From contig NZ_SMKY01000009.1 of the NCBI RefSeq assembly GCF_004349235.1, positions 1 through 64,000 of the forward strand: a stretch of DNA of 64,000 nt, written 5' to 3'. The notes under the pieces were generated by a model. That model was not told the DNA's origin and ran no database searches. It saw only the letters and a list, made by a program, of their open reading frames with translations. The translations under genes were made by a program, and so were the position numbers. Positions 53,616 to 62,498 of the stretch are shown here, one piece after another. Origin of the DNA: Actinomadura darangshiensis (GTDB lineage: Bacteria; Actinomycetota; Actinomycetes; Streptosporangiales; Streptosporangiaceae). Numbering within the stretch: the first letter of the stretch is position 1; the number at the start of each line of letters is the position of its first letter.

Positions 53616-54916
53616 TGGCCGGCGAGCTTGGCAAGACCGGGTCGACCAAGACGATGGACCTCCTGCGGTTCGCGACCGCCGGCAGCGTCGACGACGGCAA
53701 GTCGACGCTGATCGGCCGGCTGCTGTTCGACTCCAAGTCGATCTTCGAGGACCAGCTGGAGTCGGTGGAGAAGACCAGCGCCGACCGCGGCGAGGAGTAC
53801 ACGAACCTGGCGCTGCTGACCGACGGCCTGCGGGCCGAGCGGGAGCAGGGCATCACCATCGACGTCGCCTACCGGTACTTCGCGACGCCGCGCCGCAAGT
53901 TCATCATCGCCGACACCCCGGGGCACATCCAGTACACCCGGAACATGGTGACCGGCGCGTCCACCGCCGACCTGGCGATCATCCTGGTGGACGCCCGCAA
54001 GGGCATCCTGGAGCAGTCGCGCCGGCACGCGTTCCTCACCACGCTCCTGCAGGTCCCGCACCTGGTCGTGGCGGTCAACAAGATGGACCTGGTCGACTAC
54101 GACCGCGGCGTGTACGAGCAGATCGTGGACGAGTTCACCGCGTTCGCCTCGAAGCTGGACGTGACCGACCTGACGTTCGTGCCGATCTCGGCGCTGCACG
54201 GCGACAACGTCGTCGAGCGCAGCGGCAACATGCCCTGGTACGAGGGCTCCTCGCTGCTGCACCACCTGGAGCACGTGCACATCGCGTCCGACCGGAACCT
54301 GATCGACGTGCGGTTCCCGGTGCAGTACGTCGTCCGCCCGCACGCCTCCACCGACCCCGACCTGCACGACTACCGCGGCTACGCGGGCCAGGTCGCCGGC
54401 GGCGTGCTGAAGCCGGGGGACGAGGTCGTGCACCTGCCGTCCGGGCTGACCACCACGATCACCCACATCGACGGCCCGGCCGGGCCGGTCGCGGAGGCGT
54501 TCGCGCCGATGTCGGTGACGCTGCGCCTCGCCGACGACATCGACATCTCCCGCGGCGACATGATCGCCCGGCCGAACAACCGGCCCGAGGCCGCGCAGGA
54601 CATCGAGGCGATGGTGTGCTGGATGACGCCCGACCGCGCCCTCACGCCGCGCTCGAAGCTGGTGATCAAGCACACCACCCGCACCGCGAAGACGATGGTG
54701 AAGGCCCTGCACTACCGGCTGGACGTCAACACGCTGCACCGCGACGAGCAGGCCGGCAGCCTGGGCCTGAACGAGATCGGCCGCGTCTCCCTGCGCGTGA
54801 CGCAGCCCCTCTTCGTGGACGACTACGCCCGCAACCGGCTCACCGGCGGCTTCATCCTGATCGACGAGGCCACCAACAACACCGTCGCCGCCGGGATGAT
54901 CACCGGCACTCGCTGA
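53615..54916 (+). CDS. cysN: Sulfate adenylyltransferase subunit 1 (GTPase)
   Basis: 433 residues with a translation-factor-type GTPase domain: GSVDDGKSTLIGRLL (about 23-37), the DTPGHIQYTRNM switch, NKMDLVDY, and two beta-barrel domains after about 230. GTP hydrolysis drives APS formation by CysD. It ends after the barrels, without a fused APS kinase (CysC) domain, unlike NodQ/CysNC proteins. No separate cysC is in the window, so PAPS formation must depend on a kinase elsewhere. A strong hairpin separates it from the convergent wzz-like gene. Confidence 0.96.
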   Translation: MAGELGKTGSTKTMDLLRFATAGSVDDGKSTLIGRLLFDSKSIFEDQLESVEKTSADRGEEYTNLALLTDGLRAEREQGITIDVAYRYFATPRRKFIIADTPGHIQYTRNMVTGASTADLAIILVDARKGILEQSRRHAFLTTLLQVPHLVVAVNKMDLVDYDRGVYEQIVDEFTAFASKLDVTDLTFVPISALHGDNVVERSGNMPWYEGSSLLHHLEHVHIASDRNLIDVRFPVQYVVRPHASTDPDLHDYRGYAGQVAGGVLKPGDEVVHLPSGLTTTITHIDGPAGPVAEAFAPMSVTLRLADDIDISRGDMIARPNNRPEAAQDIEAMVCWMTPDRALTPRSKLVIKHTTRTAKTMVKALHYRLDVNTLHRDEQAGSLGLNEIGRVSLRVTQPLFVDDYARNRLTGGFILIDEATNNTVAAGMITGTR

Positions 54917-54923
54917 CCGGGCG

Positions 54924-54948
54924 GCGCGGGGCCCCACCGGCCCCGCGC
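54924..54948. terminator. Hairpin terminator between cysN and the convergent Wzz-like gene
   Basis: A perfect 10-bp stem, GCGCGGGGCC with GGCCCCGCGC, around CCACC, eight bases after the cysN stop. No T-run follows on either side. Confidence 0.6.
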
Positions 54949-55015
54949 TGGCCTTCCCGCAGCGTGCGGTCCCCAGGCCGGAGCCCCGCCCAGCCGGCGC
55001 GGCCCCGAGGCGCGG

Positions 55016-56881
55016 TCAGGGGCGGTTCAGGTTCCTGGCCGACTTGTCGGTCAGGGTGTCCGCGGCGGGGGACGCGGGGTCGTCGTCGGCGACGAAGGCG
55101 TCCAGGTCGATCTTGCCCAGCGTGATGGTCTGGTCGTTGGGCTTGTCCTGGTCGTCGGCGTCGGCGTCGTCCTGGGCGGGCCGCGCGTGCTTGCGGGGCC
55201 GTGACGCCGGCAGGTCCGCGTCGCCCGTCAGCGGGTCGGCGCGGCGCTTGCCGGGCTCCCGGGCGGCGGTCGCCGGGCTGCGGCGCGAGTCGGTGGCCGC
55301 CGCCGGCATCGCGGATCCGGGCCGGGCGGATGCCACGGGACCGGCGGGACCGGCCGAGCCGTCCCGGCGCCGCGGCGGCATGTCGCGGGGTTCGCGGGAC
55401 AGCGCGGGGGCGGGCACCGCGACGGCGGTCCCGTCCTGCTTCGGCAGGACGACCGCGCCGAGTACGGCCGCGCCCATCCGGTGGATGCGGTGGACGCCGT
55501 CGCGGATCTGCGCGTACCTGGTGCGCGGCGTCTCCACGACGATGAGGGCGGCGTCGGACAGGTCGGCGAGGGCCTGCGCGTCGGCGCCCAGCTCGGTGGA
55601 GGGCGCCTCCATCACGGTGAAGCGGGCCTTCTCCCGCAGCGAGCCGATGAGCCGGTCCATCTGCTCGCGCTGCAGCATCTCGGCGGCGAGGTCGGCGTCG
55701 GCGCCCGGGGTGATGGTGGCGAGCGAGGGCAGCGCGTGGTTGCGGCGCACCACGTCGCGCAGCTCGACCCGGCCGAGCAGGAGCTCCGACAGCCCGGCGC
55801 CGCGGTGCAGGCCGAGCAGGTCGGCCGCCAGCGGCGACTGGAGGTTGGCGCACACCAGCAGGACGTTGGAGCCGGTGCGGGCGAGCGCGGCGGCGAGGTT
55901 GACCGACACGATGCTGGACCCGGGGCCGGGCGCGGCGCCGGTGACGAGGATGACGTGGTTGCCGTGGCCGAGCGTCGCGGTCAGCTCGTGCGCGAGCTCG
56001 TGGAAGTTCTGCCCGCTGCGGCTGCGCGCGGGCAGCAGGCCGAGCTCCTCCTTGCCGCGCCGCTGCGGGATGGACAGCAGGACGGGCAGGTCGAGGACGC
56101 GTTCGACGTCGCCGGCGACCCGGACGCGGCGGTCGACCCGGTCGTACATGATCGCCAGGATGATGCCGAGCAGCAGCCCGCCCGCGAGGCCGCTCGGCAG
56201 GAACTTGGCCGGGTTCGGACTGGCCGGGCCGGGCGGCGGCGACGCGCTCGTGATGATCTCACCGCCGTCCACGTTGGCGATCGCCACCTGCAGGTCGGTG
56301 AGCTTGTTGCTGAAGGCGGTCAGCTGGGCGCCCAGCAGCTTGCGCTGCGTCGCGCCCGCGGTCACCATCTTGGTGCGGACGTCGTTGACCTGCTTCTCCA
56401 GCACGCCCGCCTGGTTCTGCAGCCGCTTGACCGCCTTGTCGTTGCGGTTCTGGAGGTAGGACTCGGCGAAGGCCTGGGCCCCGGCGCGCGCCTTGGCCGC
56501 ACTCGACGCCGTCCACTCGATGGCGAGGACGGAGGAGTCGGGCGGCACCGTCACCTGGACCCGGTGGCCGAGTTCCAGCGGCGATTCGGTGGACCCGATC
56601 CGCTTCTGCACGAGGGCCGTCACCTCGGTCGAGCGGATCCGCTGGGCCTCGGTCTCCAGGCTGATGTCGGTGCCGTTCTTGCCGGTCTGGCGGGACTCGG
56701 GGTCGGTGTCGGTCACCTGCACGACGGCCGTGGACACATACGTCTTCGGCAGCAGGAACAGCCCGGCGACGGCGATCGCCAGCCCCAGCAGGGCCCCGGC
56801 GACGACCACCCACCACCGCCGCCGCAGCATGGCCGCGTACTCCGCCAGCTCCGTGGAGTCGGCTCTTGCCGTGGAGTCCAT
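55016..56881 (-). CDS. Wzz-type chain-length protein with degenerate BY-kinase domain
   Basis: 621 residues from ATG 56881 (GAGAGG upstream). A Wzz domain begins with a first membrane helix (about 25-46), continues through a coiled outer region and ends with a second helix (about 225-250). A CpsD/BY-kinase-like P-loop domain follows (about 290-470), then a disordered Pro/Arg/Asp-rich tail. The P-loop reads GAAPGPGSSIV, with Ser in place of the Walker A lysine. Walker A' reads VCANLQSP where VDADLRRP is usual, and Walker B is MEAPS rather than DTPP. The tail has no tyrosine cluster. So it should set chain length or assemble the export complex without kinase activity. Confidence 0.87.
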   Translation of the reverse strand: MDSTARADSTELAEYAAMLRRRWWVVVAGALLGLAIAVAGLFLLPKTYVSTAVVQVTDTDPESRQTGKNGTDISLETEAQRIRSTEVTALVQKRIGSTESPLELGHRVQVTVPPDSSVLAIEWTASSAAKARAGAQAFAESYLQNRNDKAVKRLQNQAGVLEKQVNDVRTKMVTAGATQRKLLGAQLTAFSNKLTDLQVAIANVDGGEIITSASPPPGPASPNPAKFLPSGLAGGLLLGIILAIMYDRVDRRVRVAGDVERVLDLPVLLSIPQRRGKEELGLLPARSRSGQNFHELAHELTATLGHGNHVILVTGAAPGPGSSIVSVNLAAALARTGSNVLLVCANLQSPLAADLLGLHRGAGLSELLLGRVELRDVVRRNHALPSLATITPGADADLAAEMLQREQMDRLIGSLREKARFTVMEAPSTELGADAQALADLSDAALIVVETPRTRYAQIRDGVHRIHRMGAAVLGAVVLPKQDGTAVAVPAPALSREPRDMPPRRRDGSAGPAGPVASARPGSAMPAAATDSRRSPATAAREPGKRRADPLTGDADLPASRPRKHARPAQDDADADDQDKPNDQTITLGKIDLDAFVADDDPASPAADTLTDKSARNLNRP

Positions 56882-57049
56882 CAGCCGGGTGTTCCTCTCG
56901 CAGCCGTCGAATCGCCGTGCACGCCGTGCGCGGCGCACCGGTCCACTCCCCGTCGGAGTTCGCTACAAGATACCTTGACCCATTCATGGTGAACCGCTGA
57001 ACGGTGAGGGACTTGCGCCCCGCCCGCGGGGCCGGTGGGGCGGTGGCGG

Positions 57050-58147
57050 TCAGCGCTTGCCGAGCAGGCCCGTCGCGTTGTCCCAGCCGGTGTGGCCGAG
57101 CAGCCGTCCCTGGTCGGCCATGGCGGCCGGCACGTTGAAGCCGTAGCGCTGCTGCGGCGCCCGCCCGCCCGGTCTGCGGTCGAACGCCTGGCAGCCGACG
57201 AGGGACGTCTGCTCGCCCTGGTTGACGTAGAAGCCGTCCGCCCCGTTCGCGCTCGCACCGACGTCCGCGGAGCTCGCGGTGTCGGCCACGCAGCCGGTGA
57301 ACACGTTCCGGTCGGACTCGATGAACCAGCCGTGGCCGCCGGTGTCCTGGGACTCGCAGCCGACGAACTTGTTGCGCTCCCCGTTGACGTGCCAGCCGTA
57401 GTCGCGGCAGTACCAGGCCTTGCACGCCTGGAAGAAGTTGTTGGCGCCGCCGATGCCGTCGGACCCGGCGATGGCGGGGCCGACGTAGAAGCCGGCGGTG
57501 CTGCCGGTGCGCCGCCGGGTCGTGGCCTCGCAGGCCGTCCACCAGCTGTCGGGGGCCTCCACGCGGAAGCCGTACCGGCCCGCCTGGCGGACCCGGACGC
57601 GGCTGGTCACGCACGCCTGGGTGTCCTTGCCGCGGTAGGCGATGCCGTCCAGCACCGGCTGGTAGACGGCGAGGTTGTCGAGCCGGCAGACCGAGTCCGG
57701 TTCGCCCTTGTAGAACTTCCCGTTGCCGGTGATGTCGAGGTCGATGCCGATCCCGGCCTTGTCGGCGCAGTCGAGCACCAGGTCGGAGACGGACACCCCG
57801 TCGACCGACCGGCCCCGGCCGATCGCGATCATCGTGTCCAGGGAGCGCGCCGCGCGCAGCCGGGTGCGCTGCCCGGCGCCGCGGATCGCGCAGCCGGGCA
57901 CCGGGACGACGGGCTCGGTGAGGCGGTACTCGCCCTGCCCCAGCAGGACGGCGGTGGCGCCGTCCTCGATGGCCTGCTGGATGGAGCCGCCCGGCGGGAC
58001 GTAGGTCCACGGCCCCTGCTGCTGCGCGGCGGCCGGGGACGGCCCTGACGAGAGCAGCGCCTCCGCCGCGATGCCCGCGGTGACGCCCGCGGCGGCGAAG
58101 GCCCCGCCGCCCAGCACCGAGCGCCTCTGATACCAGCGTTCTTCCAA
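57050..58147 (-). CDS. Tat-exported right-handed beta-helix protein
   Basis: 365 residues from TTG 58147, eight bases after GAGGAG. The N-terminus YQRRSVLGGGAFAAAG is a twin-arginine signal, followed by cleavage near PAAAQ. The body is a parallel beta-helix with pectate-lyase-type repeats: each rung has a C-x or N-x-F-x-G-C pattern (for example NKFVGCES, NVFTGCVAD, TSLVGCQAF) and PPGGSIQQAIEDG opens the fold. Many cysteines are spread along one face. Such folds bind or cleave acidic polysaccharides, so it may process the polymer made by this locus. Catalytic residues cannot be named. Confidence 0.82.
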   Translation of the reverse strand: MEERWYQRRSVLGGGAFAAAGVTAGIAAEALLSSGPSPAAAQQQGPWTYVPPGGSIQQAIEDGATAVLLGQGEYRLTEPVVPVPGCAIRGAGQRTRLRAARSLDTMIAIGRGRSVDGVSVSDLVLDCADKAGIGIDLDITGNGKFYKGEPDSVCRLDNLAVYQPVLDGIAYRGKDTQACVTSRVRVRQAGRYGFRVEAPDSWWTACEATTRRRTGSTAGFYVGPAIAGSDGIGGANNFFQACKAWYCRDYGWHVNGERNKFVGCESQDTGGHGWFIESDRNVFTGCVADTASSADVGASANGADGFYVNQGEQTSLVGCQAFDRRPGGRAPQQRYGFNVPAAMADQGRLLGHTGWDNATGLLGKR

Positions 58148-58351
58148 CTGCTCTACTCCTCGATCGCGATGGCCTTCTGCGCAGTTCTGATCCGGCGCGG
58201 GGCACCGGCGACCGTCCAGTCAGATGCCCGGACGGCAACCCCCGTGGAGCCCGGCGCCGCCGGCGAGGAGCCCGAAGGTGCGGGCGCGGCGGAGGTCGGG
58301 GAGGCCGCGCGGTCCCCGGGCACGGCAGCGTAGGCTCGGCCTCCGAGTGTA

Positions 58352-58364
58352 AGGTTCGTAACCT
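58352..58364. repeat. Palindrome AGGTTCGTAACCT upstream of the Wzy-like gene
   Basis: A perfect 5-bp inverted repeat with a 3-base centre, overlapping a possible -10 TAAGGT (58350-58355). It lies in the 289-base space between the divergent beta-helix and Wzy-like genes. Apart from it and the ribosome sites I see nothing else there. Confidence 0.35.
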
Positions 58365-58436
58365 CTTGCCGGTCGGGAACGGGTGGACTCCGGTCAGCCG
58401 GACGGGGTTTCCGGGAAGGTGAGGGAGGGCGAGAGG

Positions 58437-59804
58437 GTGGTCACGACCGCGCCGCGGCGTCCGGCCGCGCCGCCGACGGCGTCCGGGCCGGGTTCGCCGT
58501 ACCCGCTCGCCGACGACGACGAGGAGGCCGCGCCCCCGGCCGCGCCGTCCCGCAGGGAGCTCCCCGCCTGGCCGCTGACCCTGCTGTTCGTCGGGTTCCC
58601 CGTCTGGTGGCTGCTCGGCCTCGGCGCGTTCGCGGCGCCCATCGCCGCGTCGGTGATGGCGATGCACATGCTGCTGCGCGGCGGCGTGCGGGTGCCCCGG
58701 CGGTTCGGGATCTGGGTCCTGTTCCTGGTGTGGGTGATCGCCGCCGGAACGCAGATCGACTCGTTCGGCCGCGCCGTCGGCTTCGTGTTCACCTACATGA
58801 ACTACGCGGCCGCCAGCGTCGTGTTCGTCTACGTCTACAACTGCCCCCGGGACCGGCTGCCGATCCGCCGCGTGCTCGGGATGGTGGTCGTCTTCTGGGT
58901 GTGGGTGGTGATCGGCGGCTTCCTCGGCGTGCTGCTGCCCAAGATGGGGATGACGACGCCGTTCGAGCGCGTCCTGCCCGGCGCGATCAAGGGCAACGAG
59001 TACGTGCACGACCTCGTGCATCCGCAGTTCGCCGAGATCCAGCAGCCGTGGGGAGCGCCGCGCCCCTACAACAGGCCCCGCGCGCCCTTCCCCTACACCA
59101 ATGCCTGGGGCAGCCATTTCGCGCTGCTGTTCCCGTTCGTGGTGCTGTACGTGACGCAGGCGCGGTCCACCGTGCGGATGATGCTCATCGGCCTGATGTG
59201 CGCCTCGCTGGTCCCGGCGTTCGCGACGCTGAACCGCGGGATGTTCCTGGCGATCGTGGTCGGCGTCCTGTACACGGCGATCCGCTACCTGAGCCGCGGG
59301 CACGTCCGCTGGCCGGCGATGGTCATCGCGCTGATGGTGGTCGGCGGCATCGCGGCGCTGCTGTCCGGGGTGGGCGCGGGAATCGACAGCCGCACCGAGT
59401 ACAGTTCGACCACCAACGACCGCCTCGGCCTCTATACCGAGTCCTTCGTGCGGACGCTCGAATCCCCGGTGCTGGGATACGGCGCGCCGCGCCCCTCCAA
59501 TACCTACGTGGTGTCCGTGGGAACCCAGGGCGAGTTCTGGCATCTGATGTTCTCGTACGGTTTCCCGGGGCTGCTCTTCTTCTGCGGATGGATATGGCTG
59601 CTCGCGATGCGGACCCGGAGGGTCCTGCCGGATTCGCTGCTGTGGCTGCACGCGGTGCTGGTCATGGCCTCGTTCATGCTCTTCTACTACTCACTCGACC
59701 AGACCGAGCTGGTGCTGGTCTTCCTGGCGGCCGCGCTCATCCTGCGCGGGTCCGCCGGCGGGACGCCGGGAGGTGCGGATGACCGCGGCGCCGCCGCACG
59801 CTGA
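58437..59804 (+). CDS. O-antigen polymerase/ligase-like membrane protein (Wzy/WaaL family)
   Basis: About 455 residues from GTG 58437, seven bases after GGGAGGG; GTG 58383 and 58440 are also in frame. After a Pro/Ala-rich cytoplasmic start, about eleven membrane helices follow. The large outer loop between helices has APRPYNRPRAPFPYTNAWG and, near the C-terminus, NDRLGLYTESFVRTLESPVLGYG, the pattern of the Wzy_C/O-antigen ligase family. It would polymerise lipid-linked repeat units outside the membrane. It overlaps the flippase gene by 26 bases, so the two are coupled. Confidence 0.85.
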   Translation: MVTTAPRRPAAPPTASGPGSPYPLADDDEEAAPPAAPSRRELPAWPLTLLFVGFPVWWLLGLGAFAAPIAASVMAMHMLLRGGVRVPRRFGIWVLFLVWVIAAGTQIDSFGRAVGFVFTYMNYAAASVVFVYVYNCPRDRLPIRRVLGMVVVFWVWVVIGGFLGVLLPKMGMTTPFERVLPGAIKGNEYVHDLVHPQFAEIQQPWGAPRPYNRPRAPFPYTNAWGSHFALLFPFVVLYVTQARSTVRMMLIGLMCASLVPAFATLNRGMFLAIVVGVLYTAIRYLSRGHVRWPAMVIALMVVGGIAALLSGVGAGIDSRTEYSSTTNDRLGLYTESFVRTLESPVLGYGAPRPSNTYVVSVGTQGEFWHLMFSYGFPGLLFFCGWIWLLAMRTRRVLPDSLLWLHAVLVMASFMLFYYSLDQTELVLVFLAAALILRGSAGGTPGGADDRGAAAR

Positions 59805-61401
59805 CCAGAGGGCGGGGGAGGGCGGCCGGCGGCACGGCCGCGACCTGCGGGAGTTCGCCCGCGGCGGCGCCATCGGCCTGGTCAGCTCCGTGATCGCGGC
59901 GGCCTCGGGGTTCCTGCTGACCGTCGTCGTCGCCCGGACCCTGGGCCCCGCCGAGGCGGGCGTGTTCTTCGTCGTGGTCGCGCTGTTCACGATCGTCGCC
60001 GAGATCGCCGAGCTGGGCGCCGACACCGGGCTGGTGCGGACGACGGCGCGGCTGCGCGCCCTCGGCCGGGGGGACGAGCTGCGCCGGCTCATGGCCGTCG
60101 CCCACCTCCCCGTGGTCGTCGTCGGCGTGCTGTGCTCGGTCGGCGCGTACCTGGCGGCGCCCTGGGTCGCCGACCGGTTCATCGACCCCGCGCAGGCCGG
60201 CACCGCCGTCACGCTGCTGCGGATCGCCGCGCCGTTCCTCGGCCTCATGGCCCTCACCCGGGTGGCGCTCGGCGGGACCCGCGGACTCGGCAGCGTCACC
60301 GCCTACTCGCTGATCAACAACGTCCTGCTGCCGGGCACCCGGCCGCTGCTGGTCGGCCTGGTGTTCGTGTTCGGCATGGGCGCGGCCGGCGTCATGGTCG
60401 CCTGGACGGCCCCGGTCGCGGCGTCGTTCATCGCGGCCGCCCTGGTGCTGTGGCGGATGATGTCCCGCGCCGGGCACGACCCGGACGGCGGGCCGCTTCC
60501 GGCCACCGTGCCGCGCGGGTCGCCCGGACGGGAGTTCTGGGCGTTCTCCGGTCCGCGCGGCTTGGCCGCCGCCGTCGAGATCGCGCTCGTGTGGGCGAAC
60601 GTCCCGCTGGTCGCGATGCTGGTGTCCAGCGAGGAGGCGGGCGTCTACGCCACCGCCAACCGGTTCGTCAGCACCGGGACGCTGGTGCTGCAGGCGGCCC
60701 GGATCGCGATCGCCCCGCAGGTCGCCGCGATGCTCGCGCGCGACGAGCGGGACCGGGCCGGGCACCTGAACTCGCTGGCCACCCGGTGGGTCGTCCTCGC
60801 GTCCTGGCCCATCTACCTGGTGCTGGCCTGCTTCGGCCCGTTCCTGCTGGCGATGTTCGGCGAGGGCTTCACCGGCGGCGCCGTCGCGCTGGCGGTGCTG
60901 GCCGGCGCGATGCTCATCGCGCTCAGCGCCGGCAACGTCCAGACGGTGCTGCTCATGGGCGGCAAGAGCTCCTGGAGCCTCGGCAACAAGGCCGTCGCGC
61001 TGGCGGTGAACATCGGGCTGACGCTGCTGCTCGTCCCGCCGTTCGGCATCGCGGGCGCGGCGGCGGCATGGGCGGTGGCGATGCTGATCGACACGGTCGC
61101 GGCGGCGCTGCAGGTCCGCTACCTGCTCGGGCTGCGGCTGGACGTGCGGCGCGTCGCCGTCACCGGGCTGTGGGCGCTGGTGTGGTTCGGCCTGACCGGG
61201 GTCGCGCTGCGGGCCCTGTTCGGGACCTCGGCCCTGGTCTTCGCCGGCTACGCCGTCGTCGCCTGCGCCGGATACGCCGCTACGCTGTGGCGCCTGCGGC
61301 ACTCGCTCGGCGGCGCCGAGTTCCTCGGCGCCGTGCGGAACAGGGGCGCCCGGGACGACGCGGGCGCCGGGCCAGGGGCCCGACAAGGGGAGAGCGCATG
61401 A
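59779..61401 (+). CDS. Wzx-type polysaccharide flippase (MOP superfamily)
   Basis: 540 residues from ATG 59779 (GGGAGG five bases upstream), overlapping the Wzy-like gene. Fourteen or so hydrophobic segments, with the N-terminal ARGGAIGLVSSVIAAASGFLL and VVARTLGPAEAGVFF, mark the polysaccharide-biosynthesis branch of the MOP superfamily. It should move the undecaprenyl-linked repeat unit across the membrane. It overlaps the sulfotransferase gene by four bases (ATGA), so polymerisation, flipping and sulfation genes are translationally linked. Confidence 0.9.
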   Translation: MTAAPPHADQRAGEGGRRHGRDLREFARGGAIGLVSSVIAAASGFLLTVVVARTLGPAEAGVFFVVVALFTIVAEIAELGADTGLVRTTARLRALGRGDELRRLMAVAHLPVVVVGVLCSVGAYLAAPWVADRFIDPAQAGTAVTLLRIAAPFLGLMALTRVALGGTRGLGSVTAYSLINNVLLPGTRPLLVGLVFVFGMGAAGVMVAWTAPVAASFIAAALVLWRMMSRAGHDPDGGPLPATVPRGSPGREFWAFSGPRGLAAAVEIALVWANVPLVAMLVSSEEAGVYATANRFVSTGTLVLQAARIAIAPQVAAMLARDERDRAGHLNSLATRWVVLASWPIYLVLACFGPFLLAMFGEGFTGGAVALAVLAGAMLIALSAGNVQTVLLMGGKSSWSLGNKAVALAVNIGLTLLLVPPFGIAGAAAAWAVAMLIDTVAAALQVRYLLGLRLDVRRVAVTGLWALVWFGLTGVALRALFGTSALVFAGYAVVACAGYAATLWRLRHSLGGAEFLGAVRNRGARDDAGAGPGARQGESA

Positions 61402-62297
61402 CCAAGGGGCTTGTCAGCGGTCTCAAGGACCGCTCGCCGCGGGCCGTCAAGGACATGGCCAATTCCGTCACCCGCGCCTATGGCAAGCGCACCGCGGAAC
61501 AGCGGCATCTGCCCGACTTCATGGTCATCGGCACGAAACGGGGCGGGACCACCTCGCTGTGGAACTACCTCATCCAGAATCCGCTGGTCATGCCGATGTT
61601 CCCGGCGTCGCGGGGGCTGAAAAGCCCCTGGTACTTCTACGTGAACTACGCGAAAGGCGACACCTGGTACCGCTCGCATTTCGCTACCGAGAGTGAACTC
61701 GACCGGATCGAGGAGAAGGCCGGGACGCGCCCGCTGACCGGTGAGGCGTGCCCGTACTACATGTACCACCCGCGGGCCGCGGAGCGGATCCACGAGCGGA
61801 TGCCCGGCCTCAAGGTGGTCGCCGTGCTGCGCGACCCGGTCAAGCGCGCCTATTCCCACTACTGGGAGGCCGTCGGCAAGGGCGTGGAGGACCTCGGGTT
61901 CGAGGAGGCGCTCGCCGCCGAGCCCGAGCGGCTCCGCGGGGAGCTGGAGCGGATGCGCGCCGAACCGCTCTACTACAGCGAGGCGCACGACTTCCACAGC
62001 TACCGCGACCGCGGCGTCTACAAGCCGCAGCTGGAGCAGTGGGGCGAGTACTACCCGCGGGAGAACTTCCTGGTCATGTCGGCGGAGGAGCTGTACGCCG
62101 ACGAGCAGGCCGCGCTCGACCGCGTGTGCGGCTTCCTCGGGCTGCCGGCGCACCGGCTGGCGAGCGCCGAGCGGCACAACCACCTGCCGGCCCCGCCGAT
62201 GGACGCGGCGACCAGGGCGGAGCTGACCGAGTTCTACCGGCCGCACAATCGGGAGCTGTTCGAGTGGCTCGGCGAAGATTTCGGGTGGCCGAGCTGA
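61398..62297 (+). CDS. PAPS-dependent carbohydrate sulfotransferase-like protein
   Basis: 299 residues. The 5'-phosphosulfate-binding loop is TKRGGTTSL (46-54), and the 3'-phosphate-binding segment is VVAVLRDPVKRAYSHYW (about 140-156), both hallmark regions of cytosolic and Golgi-type sulfotransferases. It has no signal peptide, so it should act on lipid-linked units or nucleotide-activated precursors inside the cell. Its coupling to the flippase and the Wzy-like gene points to the exopolysaccharide as acceptor. cysD, cysN and cysQ at the other end of the locus fit its donor supply and by-product removal. Confidence 0.9.
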   Translation: MTKGLVSGLKDRSPRAVKDMANSVTRAYGKRTAEQRHLPDFMVIGTKRGGTTSLWNYLIQNPLVMPMFPASRGLKSPWYFYVNYAKGDTWYRSHFATESELDRIEEKAGTRPLTGEACPYYMYHPRAAERIHERMPGLKVVAVLRDPVKRAYSHYWEAVGKGVEDLGFEEALAAEPERLRGELERMRAEPLYYSEAHDFHSYRDRGVYKPQLEQWGEYYPRENFLVMSAEELYADEQAALDRVCGFLGLPAHRLASAERHNHLPAPPMDAATRAELTEFYRPHNRELFEWLGEDFGWPS

Positions 62298-62380
62298 TGG
62301 AGCTGCGGACGGTCGTACGGCGGTGCCGGTTTACCGCGGCGACAAAGGTCACAGTGCCATTCCGACATTGTGCGAATTCG

Positions 62381-62410
62381 TTGACCAGGGGTCTCGACCT
62401 GCACTAATGT
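62381..62410 (+). promoter_or_regulatory. Promoter of the fibrinogen-domain gene
   Basis: TTGACC (62381-62386) and TAATGT (62405-62410) are 18 bases apart, about 90 bases before ATG 62499, in locally AT-richer sequence. Confidence 0.5.
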
Positions 62411-62498
62411 AACTTCATTCTCATGCGTGGCGCCTGTGCGGCGGGCCGTTCGGCCTGCTCAGCGCCATCCCTCCCGATCAAATCCCCCGGGGGAGTTC

